Shown: positions 13,207 through 21,634 of the stretch, piece by piece
How the letters are laid out: every line of letters starts with the position of its first letter
Numbering within the stretch: the first letter of the stretch is position 1
Translations under genes and position numbers: made by a program
Notes under the pieces: model-generated
What the model was told of the DNA's origin: nothing
Databases searched by the model: none
Seen by the model: only the letters and a program-made list of their open reading frames with translations
Source: a virus
Virus record (IMG/VR): IMGVR_UViG_3300020200_000102
Span: 1-33,154 of that record
Length of the DNA: 33,154 nucleotides
Reading direction: 5' to 3' (one strand)

Positions 13207-16200
13207 TTATTCTATCAAGTTTTGCTGTTTAAGGGCTTTAATTACATTTCCTGAGTTATCTATGACTGGGGGATCTATATATTGTGGAAATAATAACCCA
13301 TTTTCTACTATACTTTGGTCTTTAGGGTTATACCTTAACATAATATTAGTCTCATCTGGCACATGTTTCCAAACTATATATCTACAAGCTTTAAATTGAG
13401 CGCCGGTAATAGATTCAGTAGGAACACTAGATCCTGACGTGAATAGTGCTAAATTAACCTGGGAATCTAATTGAGCTAATAGAACAGATCCGGTTTTGTT
13501 GTTTACACTTCCAGACTGTCTTACACTTCTAATTGTATATTCAAAAAGTTCATCCCAACCAAGAGATTGACTATTATATAGTGATATTTTATCTCCAGTT
13601 TGAAGTGTAAAAGGAAGTATCGCAGGAGGAAGTAAAGATCCTGACCAGTAAGGGTCTGATGTTGATTGATATGTAAATGGTCCTAACGCACTATTATAAT
13701 AATAGGACATAGTTGAATTAAATATAATTTCATTAGACTGAGATAAAAAATATAAACACGCTTGAGAGCTAGTAAATTGTGTTTGAAAAAATGTAAATGT
13801 ATTTGTGCTACTACCACCACTTGATCCACCACTTGATCCAACAGCTGTTATACTATTAATAGTTATACCACAGTTAGGGAAAAAAGTTGTTCCACATAAA
13901 CTACTTTTATATGGCCAGTGAGATCCTGCATAGACACTTCCTCCGCTTCCATTTCCTGTATTTGAATGCATTGTTAAACTTCCATAACTTACGACACCAC
14001 TCTCTTGTGAAGACAAAATAACAATTTCTGCATTTTGACTAGCAGAACAATCTTCTCCTCCAATATTTAATTGAGCGGTTACATTAATAAATAATTTTGA
14101 ATGAGTCCCAGCAGGCCCGGTATAAGATGCTGAAATATAAAATTCATAATCACTAGTACCACCGCACTGTACACCAGGCTCAGTATTATTTTCTACAGCC
14201 CACCAAAATAAATTCCAATTATTAGAATCTAAATATCCTGAACCAGGACTTAATTCAGACCCTTGTTGAATTTCTGTTCTTTCAGGAACTCTTAATGTAA
14301 ACACTTGAGCATTACTAGAACCACTTAAATTATGTAAGATCGGAAGGTATCTCCAACCACCTTCATATATTTCAAGATCAGGATTATTAACTAATTGTTG
14401 TGTGTATGGGTTAGATTCATCATAATCAAATAAAGATATATTAGCAGTCTCTTGTGATTTAAATATATTTTGAACTGTAAATAAGTTTTTATTTGCCTTA
14501 GTTAAGTCAAGTACGTTTTGGTTGTTGTCTATAATATACTTAATCTGAGCATTTGATCTATAAGGTAAGAACATAGAAGCAGAATATATATCTACAAGAT
14601 AAGCATATTGATATTTTATTTTATCAATTGCAGCAGTATCACCATAAGATATATTTAAAGGACTCTCTACATTATATTCTTGGCTTATTGTTTTTGATCC
14701 ATCATATCTTGGTATAAGTGACCTTTTTAAGTTATAATTATAATCTTGCACTTGTGCATAAGGATTATTAGGATTAGTATATGTATTATAATTATTTACT
14801 TGAGATGCACTTATAGATGCTGTAACTATACCATAATTAACTGGTATTAATTGATTTGAATTATAATCTAAATCAAATAAATCAACAGACTTAACAGATG
14901 AAGTTATATTTTGGTATAAAGCACCTAGATTAACCTGAATAAAATTAGAACTAGTACTAGGTAAGTTTGATGTTTCATTTTGATCAAATGCTTCACCACT
15001 AGTAACAACTATTTTAGATCCACTAAATTCTCCATTATATAATTCTATATTTTGAGAGCTAGTATATGAAGCTAAACCTAAAGGCGTAACTATAAACCCA
15101 TCCCAGCTTGCAGTTCCTATTACAGATCCACCATCACTTCCAGTTATAGTTAGCATATCAATTGACTGTGAATAGTCATTGAAACTAGCACTAGGCTCGT
15201 GACGAGCATACTTATTTCTTTCGTATAAGTGTGACTTGATGATAATACCTGTAGATACATTTGCTCTAGCAGGCACAAAATCTTTAATAGTCTTAAATAA
15301 AGAATTATTATAAAATTTTAATAGGCGTACATATTCCCAAATACTATTAGGTTGCGTATAACTTGCAAAATAAGCATTACTAGCACTAACAAGAGGCTCA
15401 TAAGATGAAGAGTATTGATATCCTGGATCTCCTATTAATTGATTTATATTAAAAAACCCTTGAGACGAGGTAATATTATTATTAATTATATCCGCAGGAG
15501 AGAATCCTACTTCTATATTTGTACTATTTAATCTATTATTGTTAGTATAATATTGAAGTGTTGTGCATGGTGATAATAAAGAAGCAGATAGTTCTAGACT
15601 ACCTGTTACATTTCCTCCTGATCCTGTAACAATTAATATTTTTAAATCAGATGTAGGCAGATCTTGAATCCCTATAGTACCAGATATTGGGTTTCCTCCA
15701 AACTCTTTTACTGTTAAAATACTTTCAGGAATACCATATGTAGCAATTAGAGATTTAATACTTCTTTCTGTGCCTTTTGTTTTAAGTAAATAAGGTAGAT
15801 TATGGTATAGTCTTTTATAAAACTCATCTTGTATAGTAGCTGCAGGAAGAGTAGTTAAACTCGAAGTAACATAGTTAGTGATTTTTTCAGACCCAGTTGG
15901 AGGAAGTAAAGATCCATCCTCATTAATACCAAATAGGGTATAATATAGGTTATCTGATATATTGGTATTTGTATATAATTGTGTGCCAAAGCCGCGTAAT
16001 GCGTCAGAGACGAGGTCCAGCGATATACCAGTATCAGGATTATTTGTTGCATTATACCTATTAGAAACATCTTTATAGTACAACCATATATTATCAAAGT
16101 GCTGTCCAACCATATCAATAAAAGTGATATATGGTTCATTATTTGAATCATCTAGTAGATATTGTGGAACAACACTACGAAGTGCATCTTTATTAGTTGT

Positions 16201-17439
16201 ATCATAGTAAGAAGCACTAAATAGTAGCGATTGTGTAACAGCTGTTGGTACTGTTGTAGTACTACCTAAAAAGTTACTAGCTTTAGATGAGGATACAGAA
16301 TATAGAGCATATGGTTGTGTAGAATTACTTTTTGGCCAAGCCCAACTAGAAGAATTAAAGTATAAAAAGTATTCATATGTATCAAAATTCTTAACAATAT
16401 TATCTATGTATAATTGTAGTGCACTAATACTAGAAGACACAATAGTAGAACTTCCTGCGCCTCCTACTATAGCTCGTTGAGTAGCTATATCAGCACTACT
16501 AGATTCTATTAGTTGTAATTTATATACAAAGTTTCTAACTCTTTCTTCTGCATTAGAAAAGTGAATGAAGTTAGAAAAGCCAGTATAATCAACATTAATA
16601 TCTACAGACTTATCTTGATAAAAACTTAATAGCTTTTGAAATGATGAACTTACTGGACTAGCTATTAGATTATTGTAGTTATAATATGGAGTAGTTTGGC
16701 CATTCTTTGTATTAACATTTATATTAAAGTTAGGACCTCTTAGACCATTAATATCTTGTTGTGGATCTACTTCTATTTGAATATCAACATTAAAACTAAC
16801 AGACTCAGCTACCTTATCTACTATCCATAACTGACTCTTAATATCAAACTCTGTAGGTAGTGGTTCATATAGTTTGATCAATAAATATGAACCCTCTTCA
16901 TCTTCAGTCTGAGCTACATTATTTGCTGTAATAGTTATATTATTTCCAAAATTCAAATAAAATATTGGATAATAATTCTTAGTTGCAATATATGCTTGGT
17001 ACTGTAAAAATCCGCTTCGTATAATAGCATCAGATAATACTTGAGATGCAAGTTTAATTTCACGTCTAGTTTGTGATATTTCTTTTATCCAATATCGTGT
17101 ATTAAATTGAGAATTAAATAACTTTTTATAAAATTTATATTGAACTGTTAAATTTCCTCTATTATAACCGCGGTTACGAAGATCTTTTTCTGGATCTAGT
17201 GTAAGTGCAGAATAAGTATTGTTCTGTGGATTGTTTAATAAAAATGGGTAATAATCAAATGCATCATAATCAACATCTATAAGAGTTCCTTGTTGATCAT
17301 ATATACATAACTCTATATAGTCGTTTGCTGCGCCAAAACTAGAATTAATAAAATTAGTTGTGACTAATGACAGATCTAGCGGAGTCAATTCAATAGGTTG
17401 TTTACCTTCGCCATAATATGTTATATTAACTAATTCCAT
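13207..17439 (-). CDS. very large baseplate/tail structural protein (1410 aa)
   Basis: The largest gene in the window. N-terminal residues 1-150 include LDPEKDLRNRGYNRGNLTVQ and RREIKLASQVL. Residues ~543-583 contain YHNLPYLLKTKGTERSIKSL then IATYGIPESILTVKEFGG, and ~720-742 contain VSTGIIIKSHLYERNKY. I recognise both blocks from large tail/baseplate proteins of environmental T4-like phages. Near residues 1090-1290 lies a cysteine-bearing, Gly/Ser-rich insert with two GSSGGSS linkers (~1201-1208). The position directly after the gp6-like wedge and two small partners suggests a peripheral wedge or fibre-attachment role, like T4 gp7/gp10, but I cannot assign an orthologue. Its start overlaps the upstream stop (TAATG). 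Confidence 0.7.
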   Translation of the reverse strand: MELVNITYYGEGKQPIELTPLDLSLVTTNFINSSFGAANDYIELCIYDQQGTLIDVDYDAFDYYPFLLNNPQNNTYSALTLDPEKDLRNRGYNRGNLTVQYKFYKKLFNSQFNTRYWIKEISQTRREIKLASQVLSDAIIRSGFLQYQAYIATKNYYPIFYLNFGNNITITANNVAQTEDEEGSYLLIKLYEPLPTEFDIKSQLWIVDKVAESVSFNVDIQIEVDPQQDINGLRGPNFNINVNTKNGQTTPYYNYNNLIASPVSSSFQKLLSFYQDKSVDINVDYTGFSNFIHFSNAEERVRNFVYKLQLIESSSADIATQRAIVGGAGSSTIVSSSISALQLYIDNIVKNFDTYEYFLYFNSSSWAWPKSNSTQPYALYSVSSSKASNFLGSTTTVPTAVTQSLLFSASYYDTTNKDALRSVVPQYLLDDSNNEPYITFIDMVGQHFDNIWLYYKDVSNRYNATNNPDTGISLDLVSDALRGFGTQLYTNTNISDNLYYTLFGINEDGSLLPPTGSEKITNYVTSSLTTLPAATIQDEFYKRLYHNLPYLLKTKGTERSIKSLIATYGIPESILTVKEFGGNPISGTIGIQDLPTSDLKILIVTGSGGNVTGSLELSASLLSPCTTLQYYTNNNRLNSTNIEVGFSPADIINNNITSSQGFFNINQLIGDPGYQYSSSYEPLVSASNAYFASYTQPNSIWEYVRLLKFYNNSLFKTIKDFVPARANVSTGIIIKSHLYERNKYARHEPSASFNDYSQSIDMLTITGSDGGSVIGTASWDGFIVTPLGLASYTSSQNIELYNGEFSGSKIVVTSGEAFDQNETSNLPSTSSNFIQVNLGALYQNITSSVKSVDLFDLDYNSNQLIPVNYGIVTASISASQVNNYNTYTNPNNPYAQVQDYNYNLKRSLIPRYDGSKTISQEYNVESPLNISYGDTAAIDKIKYQYAYLVDIYSASMFLPYRSNAQIKYIIDNNQNVLDLTKANKNLFTVQNIFKSQETANISLFDYDESNPYTQQLVNNPDLEIYEGGWRYLPILHNLSGSSNAQVFTLRVPERTEIQQGSELSPGSGYLDSNNWNLFWWAVENNTEPGVQCGGTSDYEFYISASYTGPAGTHSKLFINVTAQLNIGGEDCSASQNAEIVILSSQESGVVSYGSLTMHSNTGNGSGGSVYAGSHWPYKSSLCGTTFFPNCGITINSITAVGSSGGSSGGSSTNTFTFFQTQFTSSQACLYFLSQSNEIIFNSTMSYYYNSALGPFTYQSTSDPYWSGSLLPPAILPFTLQTGDKISLYNSQSLGWDELFEYTIRSVRQSGSVNNKTGSVLLAQLDSQVNLALFTSGSSVPTESITGAQFKACRYIVWKHVPDETNIMLRYNPKDQSIVENGLLFPQYIDPPVIDNSGNVIKALKQQNLIE

Positions 17440-17777
17440 TATATTAAGCTATTAATATCTGTAAACGACTGATTTAAATCTAATAATTGTTGACGAAGTG
17501 AATTAATTTCTTCGATTAAGGCTTGCTTTTCTGCATCTATAACTGAACCACCGATGTATTGTTGGCTTTGTTCAACAAGATAGGTATGTGAGTTAATTGA
17601 TCCTGCAACAGGGATTTCAAAGAATAGATCTTGATAATATTGGAAAAATTGATCTACTGTAACTGTAGGTGTTGTTTCTACGACTACTGGTTGTAATAAC
17701 TCTTCAAACTCTGTATTAACAGCTTTTGTATACGTGTTTATACCATAAATCTTTTTAACTAGATTTATATTTGCCAT
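17439..17777 (-). CDS. small baseplate-operon protein with C-terminal coiled coil (112 aa)
   Basis: An N-terminal 60 residues with VKKIYGINTYTKAVNTEFEE and QFFQYYQDLFFEIP are followed by a Ser/Gln loop, then residues ~80-110 (DAEKQALIEEINSLRQQLLD) with clear leucine heptads predicting a coiled coil. It is joined to both neighbours by TAATG overlaps, so is probably made in fixed ratio with them. It could be a trimeric connector or chaperone for the adjacent baseplate proteins, which is inference. No family name is known to me. Confidence 0.6.
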   Translation of the reverse strand: MANINLVKKIYGINTYTKAVNTEFEELLQPVVVETTPTVTVDQFFQYYQDLFFEIPVAGSINSHTYLVEQSQQYIGGSVIDAEKQALIEEINSLRQQLLDLNQSFTDINSLI

Positions 17778-18880
17778 TATCTAACTACTTTAAAAATAAG
17801 ATTGTTATCTACATCAAAAGAATCTCCGTCTGATAGAGTTGTTCTAATGAGTATTTTATAATATCTTTCTGGTTCTAGACCATTCATATACATATTTAAA
17901 TAACTACTTGTTGAATCACAACTAATCTTTGTATATGAAGTGTCAAAATCTATTACCATATCTTCTGTTTTAACATCTTGAAGAGCCCAATAAGATGTTT
18001 GTGGAAGTGCTTTATTTGTTTTATAAATAGATGAGGTAGTAAATGTTCTTACTGGGTATTTATCTCTAGAATTAATTCTAAACTTATATTTGTCTGTACC
18101 GTATTTGTAAGTATCTGTATTATTTGCTAGAGTTATAACTGTGTTAGAATTATTTATAACACTTAAACTTCCTGTAGAAAAACTACTATCATCCCACTTC
18201 ATTTCAATAGTAGGAGGATAGATTGTATGTGTATCTACCGAAAAGAAACTTAAAACAACATAACTACCAGAATCATTTTCTATTGCTTGAGGATGCTTAA
18301 TTATAAACCCGGCATTTAATGATCCACTGAACCAATTATTGACAATAGATGTTACATTTAGATTAATATCTTTATTTGATTTATAATCGAACGATTGACT
18401 TATAAAAGAACCTGATACGTTTCCTCCTCCAGGTGTTAAAAAATATGATGCATTAGGCCAGCTATTAGATGCACTAACAAATGATCCTGTATTATACCAA
18501 CAAACTCCATTTCTTGTTTGAGGATTATCAGATAATTTACCTGTTCCCATAGACCAAGAAGAAGATACCGCGGCTATTTGTAAACTATACGATGTAGATA
18601 AATTTTCCGCGTTTGCAAGATATAGTCTTAAATTACTTTTCCATGAACCAGTTGTAAAAGTTTTTATTTTATCTAAATCAGTACTACTAAATAACACTAA
18701 AGATCTTCTTAAATCATCTTGTAGTAATGGTTCTGATGGTATAGGTGATACAAAATTATTTAAAGGTTTTTTATTATTTTTTACACTAACTTCTAAAATT
18801 TCATCAAGCCCTGTATTTCTAGCTGGTTGACTAGAATATAATGAAGCATCAGCAGAAGCAAATATTTTATAAACGGCCAT
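17777..18880 (-). CDS. baseplate/tail structural protein, DNRLRE-like domain (367 aa)
   Basis: It starts MAVYKIFASADASLYSSQPA, with NTGLDEILEVS next, and continues with RSLVLFSSTDL, NLRLYLANAEN, SIVNNWFSGSLNAGFIIKHP and YPPTIEMKWDD. This succession resembles the DNRLRE-type beta-sandwich (A-T-L/Y-S..NTG..L.V, then V..W..G, then P.L.V.W). Such domains occur in surface and carbohydrate-binding proteins, so glycan contact or a structural beta-sandwich is plausible. TAATG coupling to the next gene and 10 nt from gp6 place it in the baseplate. Specific orthology to a T4 gene is not claimed. Confidence 0.6.
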   Translation of the reverse strand: MAVYKIFASADASLYSSQPARNTGLDEILEVSVKNNKKPLNNFVSPIPSEPLLQDDLRRSLVLFSSTDLDKIKTFTTGSWKSNLRLYLANAENLSTSYSLQIAAVSSSWSMGTGKLSDNPQTRNGVCWYNTGSFVSASNSWPNASYFLTPGGGNVSGSFISQSFDYKSNKDINLNVTSIVNNWFSGSLNAGFIIKHPQAIENDSGSYVVLSFFSVDTHTIYPPTIEMKWDDSSFSTGSLSVINNSNTVITLANNTDTYKYGTDKYKFRINSRDKYPVRTFTTSSIYKTNKALPQTSYWALQDVKTEDMVIDFDTSYTKISCDSTSSYLNMYMNGLEPERYYKILIRTTLSDGDSFDVDNNLIFKVVR

Positions 18881-18890
18881 TTTTTTACTT

Positions 18891-20747
18891 TTATATTGTT
18901 ACGACTCTACCTTGTATGTCTTGGTTTAAATACTTAACTTCAAATATAGATGGGTCAAGTGAAGGATAAATAACACCATCTAAAGTGCCTGCGGAAATAT
19001 CGTAAGAATATTTACAATATCCATTTGCTATACCGCTTTTATTTACTATATCAACTTTTTTTACAGTTTGTACTCCTTCAACTTGATCTAATATTGTATA
19101 TATGTCACCTAAGATAATAGGTTCATTAATCTGCCAGTTATCTATATTAAAATAATCTTGTAGTGCTAATATTGATCTAGCAATAACATCTTGGCTGGTA
19201 TAGTTTGGTCTAATAACCATATCAAAATTACATGCAATATTAATTATATATGCTGGTTTTATATTTACAGCATCAGTTAACATTCTGTAATCTTTTAAAT
19301 ATGTTTGAATGTTTTGTAGTATTGCTGGTGAAGGTATATCTAATTGACCTTGACTATTTAATCCTAACACATATAAACTGATTGATAGAGGATCTCTTTG
19401 ACCTGGATCCTGATTCATATAGTTTATAAATGTAGCGTCATCTTTTGTAATATATGCTTTTGCTACTTCGCCATATTGAGGTGGCATAGACATGACTCTA
19501 GCAAGATAGTCCTCTTGAGTTACTGCGCGAAGTTGAGTTGGGTATTCAGCTGCTATATTAAATCTTAGTTGTTCTACAGAATCGCCATCACCGCCACCGC
19601 CCGCAGGTTCTTGATTACTAACAACTATTGTATTTTGATAAGTCGTATTTCCAGAAACAGTAAAAGATACTATTTTTGTTAATTGGCCTGTTAGTACATT
19701 TGCAGAAGCACCACCACCTACTAAATATTGGAATGTTATAGAAGTATTTTTTGGAGCAAGACCATAAGTTTGTGTTGTTACAAAATTAGTCGGATCGAAC
19801 GAGCTAGATAGAGTACTTAAACCACCCCCGGTTAAACCTACACTTACTGAATTAGGATTAGGTATTACAGCTGTATCTGCTACAGAATTTATACCTGATC
19901 CAAACTCAATATCTAATGATCCATTAACTTTAAACCTAGAAACAAAACGTCTAGGTACAGTTAATTTTTGTATAATATAAGGCACCTGGTTCTGGTATTG
20001 GTACAAGCTAGGATAATTAGCTGCTGTATTTTCTACTGGTTTTAATATATAATCTTGAGCTAAGTATGGAACTTCATAAAAAGTATTACCACTAGAATCT
20101 ATTGCATCTAAAATAGTAATGATATTACTATCTTGTAGATTAATTGTGGCAAATCTTTGTGCAGCACCAAAAGAAAAAGTTTGAGTCTTGACCTGACCAG
20201 ATAATGCTTGTACACTTTTCTTTAAAAGGTAAGATGTAGGCACATTTGATGCATTAATAGTATAAACTTCTACAGTAGTTGGGTCATATGAAGACGATGT
20301 TGTAAAGTCAACCTTTTGTGGTACATAAAATAATACCGAACTATCTACGTTTGACTTAACTTGCATGCCTTGTTGAATAGTCATTGCGTATGTAAAGTCA
20401 GGACTTACACTAGATCCAACAGTTATAGAAGGCACTTGTTGGTATACATCTAACACAACTGTGGCAGCTGAGACAACCTTTGGTCTATATCCCATCATAT
20501 AAGCCATAGTATATAGGTTTCCTTTCTGTTTAGAGTATTGTAAATAAGTTTCTTGAATTTGATTGTCCAGATAGAATGATAAAACATCTCCTACATAAGA
20601 AGCCATTTCAATAAACATACTACCAGGTGAAGCCTGAGTAAAGTCATTATAGACTGTAGGATAATAGGCTTTTGCATACTCGATCAAATCAGACCTAAAC
20701 GAAGTAAAGTCTTTATTTAAATATTTTATGTCTACTTGATTCAGCAT
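18891..20747 (-). CDS. baseplate wedge protein, gp6-like / baseplate J family (618 aa)
   Basis: Assigned from the N-terminal block KYLNKDFTSFRSDLIEYAK, SPGSMFIEMASYVGDVLSFY, then QETYLQYSKQKGNLYTMAYM and MGYRP, which is typical of T4 gp6 and the wider baseplate-J fold. The central VPRRFVSRFKVNGSLDIEFGSG and the C-terminal RAVTQEDYLARVMSMPPQ also fit. At 618 aa it is close to T4 gp6 (660 aa). gp6 joins wedges into the inner baseplate ring and rearranges on sheath contraction. It lies next to the gp25-like gene, its partner in the wedge core, with only 2 nt between the two genes. Confidence 0.9.
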   Translation of the reverse strand: MLNQVDIKYLNKDFTSFRSDLIEYAKAYYPTVYNDFTQASPGSMFIEMASYVGDVLSFYLDNQIQETYLQYSKQKGNLYTMAYMMGYRPKVVSAATVVLDVYQQVPSITVGSSVSPDFTYAMTIQQGMQVKSNVDSSVLFYVPQKVDFTTSSSYDPTTVEVYTINASNVPTSYLLKKSVQALSGQVKTQTFSFGAAQRFATINLQDSNIITILDAIDSSGNTFYEVPYLAQDYILKPVENTAANYPSLYQYQNQVPYIIQKLTVPRRFVSRFKVNGSLDIEFGSGINSVADTAVIPNPNSVSVGLTGGGLSTLSSSFDPTNFVTTQTYGLAPKNTSITFQYLVGGGASANVLTGQLTKIVSFTVSGNTTYQNTIVVSNQEPAGGGGDGDSVEQLRFNIAAEYPTQLRAVTQEDYLARVMSMPPQYGEVAKAYITKDDATFINYMNQDPGQRDPLSISLYVLGLNSQGQLDIPSPAILQNIQTYLKDYRMLTDAVNIKPAYIINIACNFDMVIRPNYTSQDVIARSILALQDYFNIDNWQINEPIILGDIYTILDQVEGVQTVKKVDIVNKSGIANGYCKYSYDISAGTLDGVIYPSLDPSIFEVKYLNQDIQGRVVTI

Positions 20748-20749
20748 AT

Positions 20750-21163
20750 TTATAAGTTTTGAATAGTCATTGTAACAGAGTCATTCTCATTTGATCTCAA
20801 TAGGCGATAACTAAATTTTATATTAATAGAATTATAGCCTGGGTTTCCTATTATATCTAGGTTTGCAATTTGAACATTTGAAAAGTTAGCCTCTATTTGA
20901 GTTCTAATTGATTCTTTTATATCTTCAAAAGTAAGCTGATCAATAGGTTCAAATAACCTAGCTCTAAGGCCCGCTCCAAAAGTAGGGTTAAATGGTCTTT
21001 CTCTTGGATCCGTTAGTAAGAAATTAATCAAGTTATATTTAGTTTGGTCTTTGGTAGTATATATGGTAGAAAATACATTATCGGCAGCAAAAGGAATCTT
21101 AACACCGACTCCTGTCGATGGTCTGAGGTCTACTACTGATATTTTTTTTAACCCGTATGCCAT
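20750..21163 (-). CDS. baseplate wedge protein, gp25 / GPW family (137 aa)
   Basis: The core LINFLLTDPRERPFNPTFGA, then GLRARLFEPIDQLTFEDIKE and SIRTQIEANF, is the conserved gp25/GPW signature (R-E-R-P..P.FG.GL...LFEP). Length matches T4 gp25 (132 aa). gp25 binds gp6 in the wedge core and forms the first attachment of the contractile sheath. TAATG links it to the upstream gene and 2 nt separate it from gp6. High confidence from family signature and neighbourhood. Confidence 0.92.
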   Translation of the reverse strand: MAYGLKKISVVDLRPSTGVGVKIPFAADNVFSTIYTTKDQTKYNLINFLLTDPRERPFNPTFGAGLRARLFEPIDQLTFEDIKESIRTQIEANFSNVQIANLDIIGNPGYNSINIKFSYRLLRSNENDSVTMTIQNL

Positions 21164-21606
21164 TAAATAGCTCCTTTTTCTTTTAACTTACTCATTAAAC
21201 CAGTAAAATCTGGTATTTCATTAATTTGAACAGTATTTATGTTTGAACTTGATCTAGCTGTACTGAGCATACCTTCAACAGATCCTACAGATACCTGGTT
21301 AGGCTGAAAGGCCATAGCCGGGTGTACATCAGCCGAGGTCATAGAGAAGTCTTCATTCAACATATTATTAGCAGTATCATTCAAAAAAGCTGCCATAGGG
21401 TTATTGGAAGTAAACTTTATTTGAGGCCTACTAGACTGGGTATTCAATGTGCCAGGTATTTTAGCTTTAATTTCTTCTTGAAGAACTTTTTTAGCATCCT
21501 TTATCACAGGAGCTTGACCTTCTTTTAATAGTCTAGGAAGTTCCTCTTTCAGGACAGCTCGTAATTCCTCACGGATTAGCTTTCTTAATGCATCAATTTG
21601 TGCCAT
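21163..21606 (-). CDS. baseplate-cluster protein with long amphipathic N-terminus (147 aa)
   Basis: Residues 1-50 are charged amphipathic helix (ALRKLIREELRAVLKEELPR, then LLKEG), with [L/I]-x-E sites IRE, LKE and LKE. The rest is Asn/Ser/Met-rich, with KFTSNNPMAAFLNDTANNML and a C-terminal DFTGLMSKLKEKGAI. Similar N-termini occur in many environmental T4-like phage proteins. Unlike the plus-strand set, this gene sits in the baseplate operon, so its resemblance to capsid-targeting sequences may be coincidental. ATATTTAT lies 5 nt before the ATG. Function unknown. Confidence 0.6.
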   Translation of the reverse strand: MAQIDALRKLIREELRAVLKEELPRLLKEGQAPVIKDAKKVLQEEIKAKIPGTLNTQSSRPQIKFTSNNPMAAFLNDTANNMLNEDFSMTSADVHPAMAFQPNQVSVGSVEGMLSTARSSSNINTVQINEIPDFTGLMSKLKEKGAI

Positions 21607-21634
21607 ATCTTATAAATATTTTGCCTTGTATATT

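Noticed and set aside
13814-13837. 12-bp tandem repeat CCACCACTTGAT as a possible regulatory or CRISPR-like repeat
   Set aside because: It lies inside the 1410-aa coding region and encodes a flexible Gly/Ser linker; only two units exist.
21163-21606. The baseplate-cluster 147-aa protein as another packaged protein because of its LIREEL/LLKEG N-terminus
   Set aside because: It is embedded in the baseplate operon, its helix is longer (about 45 residues) than the other N-termini, and simple amphipathic helices rich in L, K and E produce such sites by chance.
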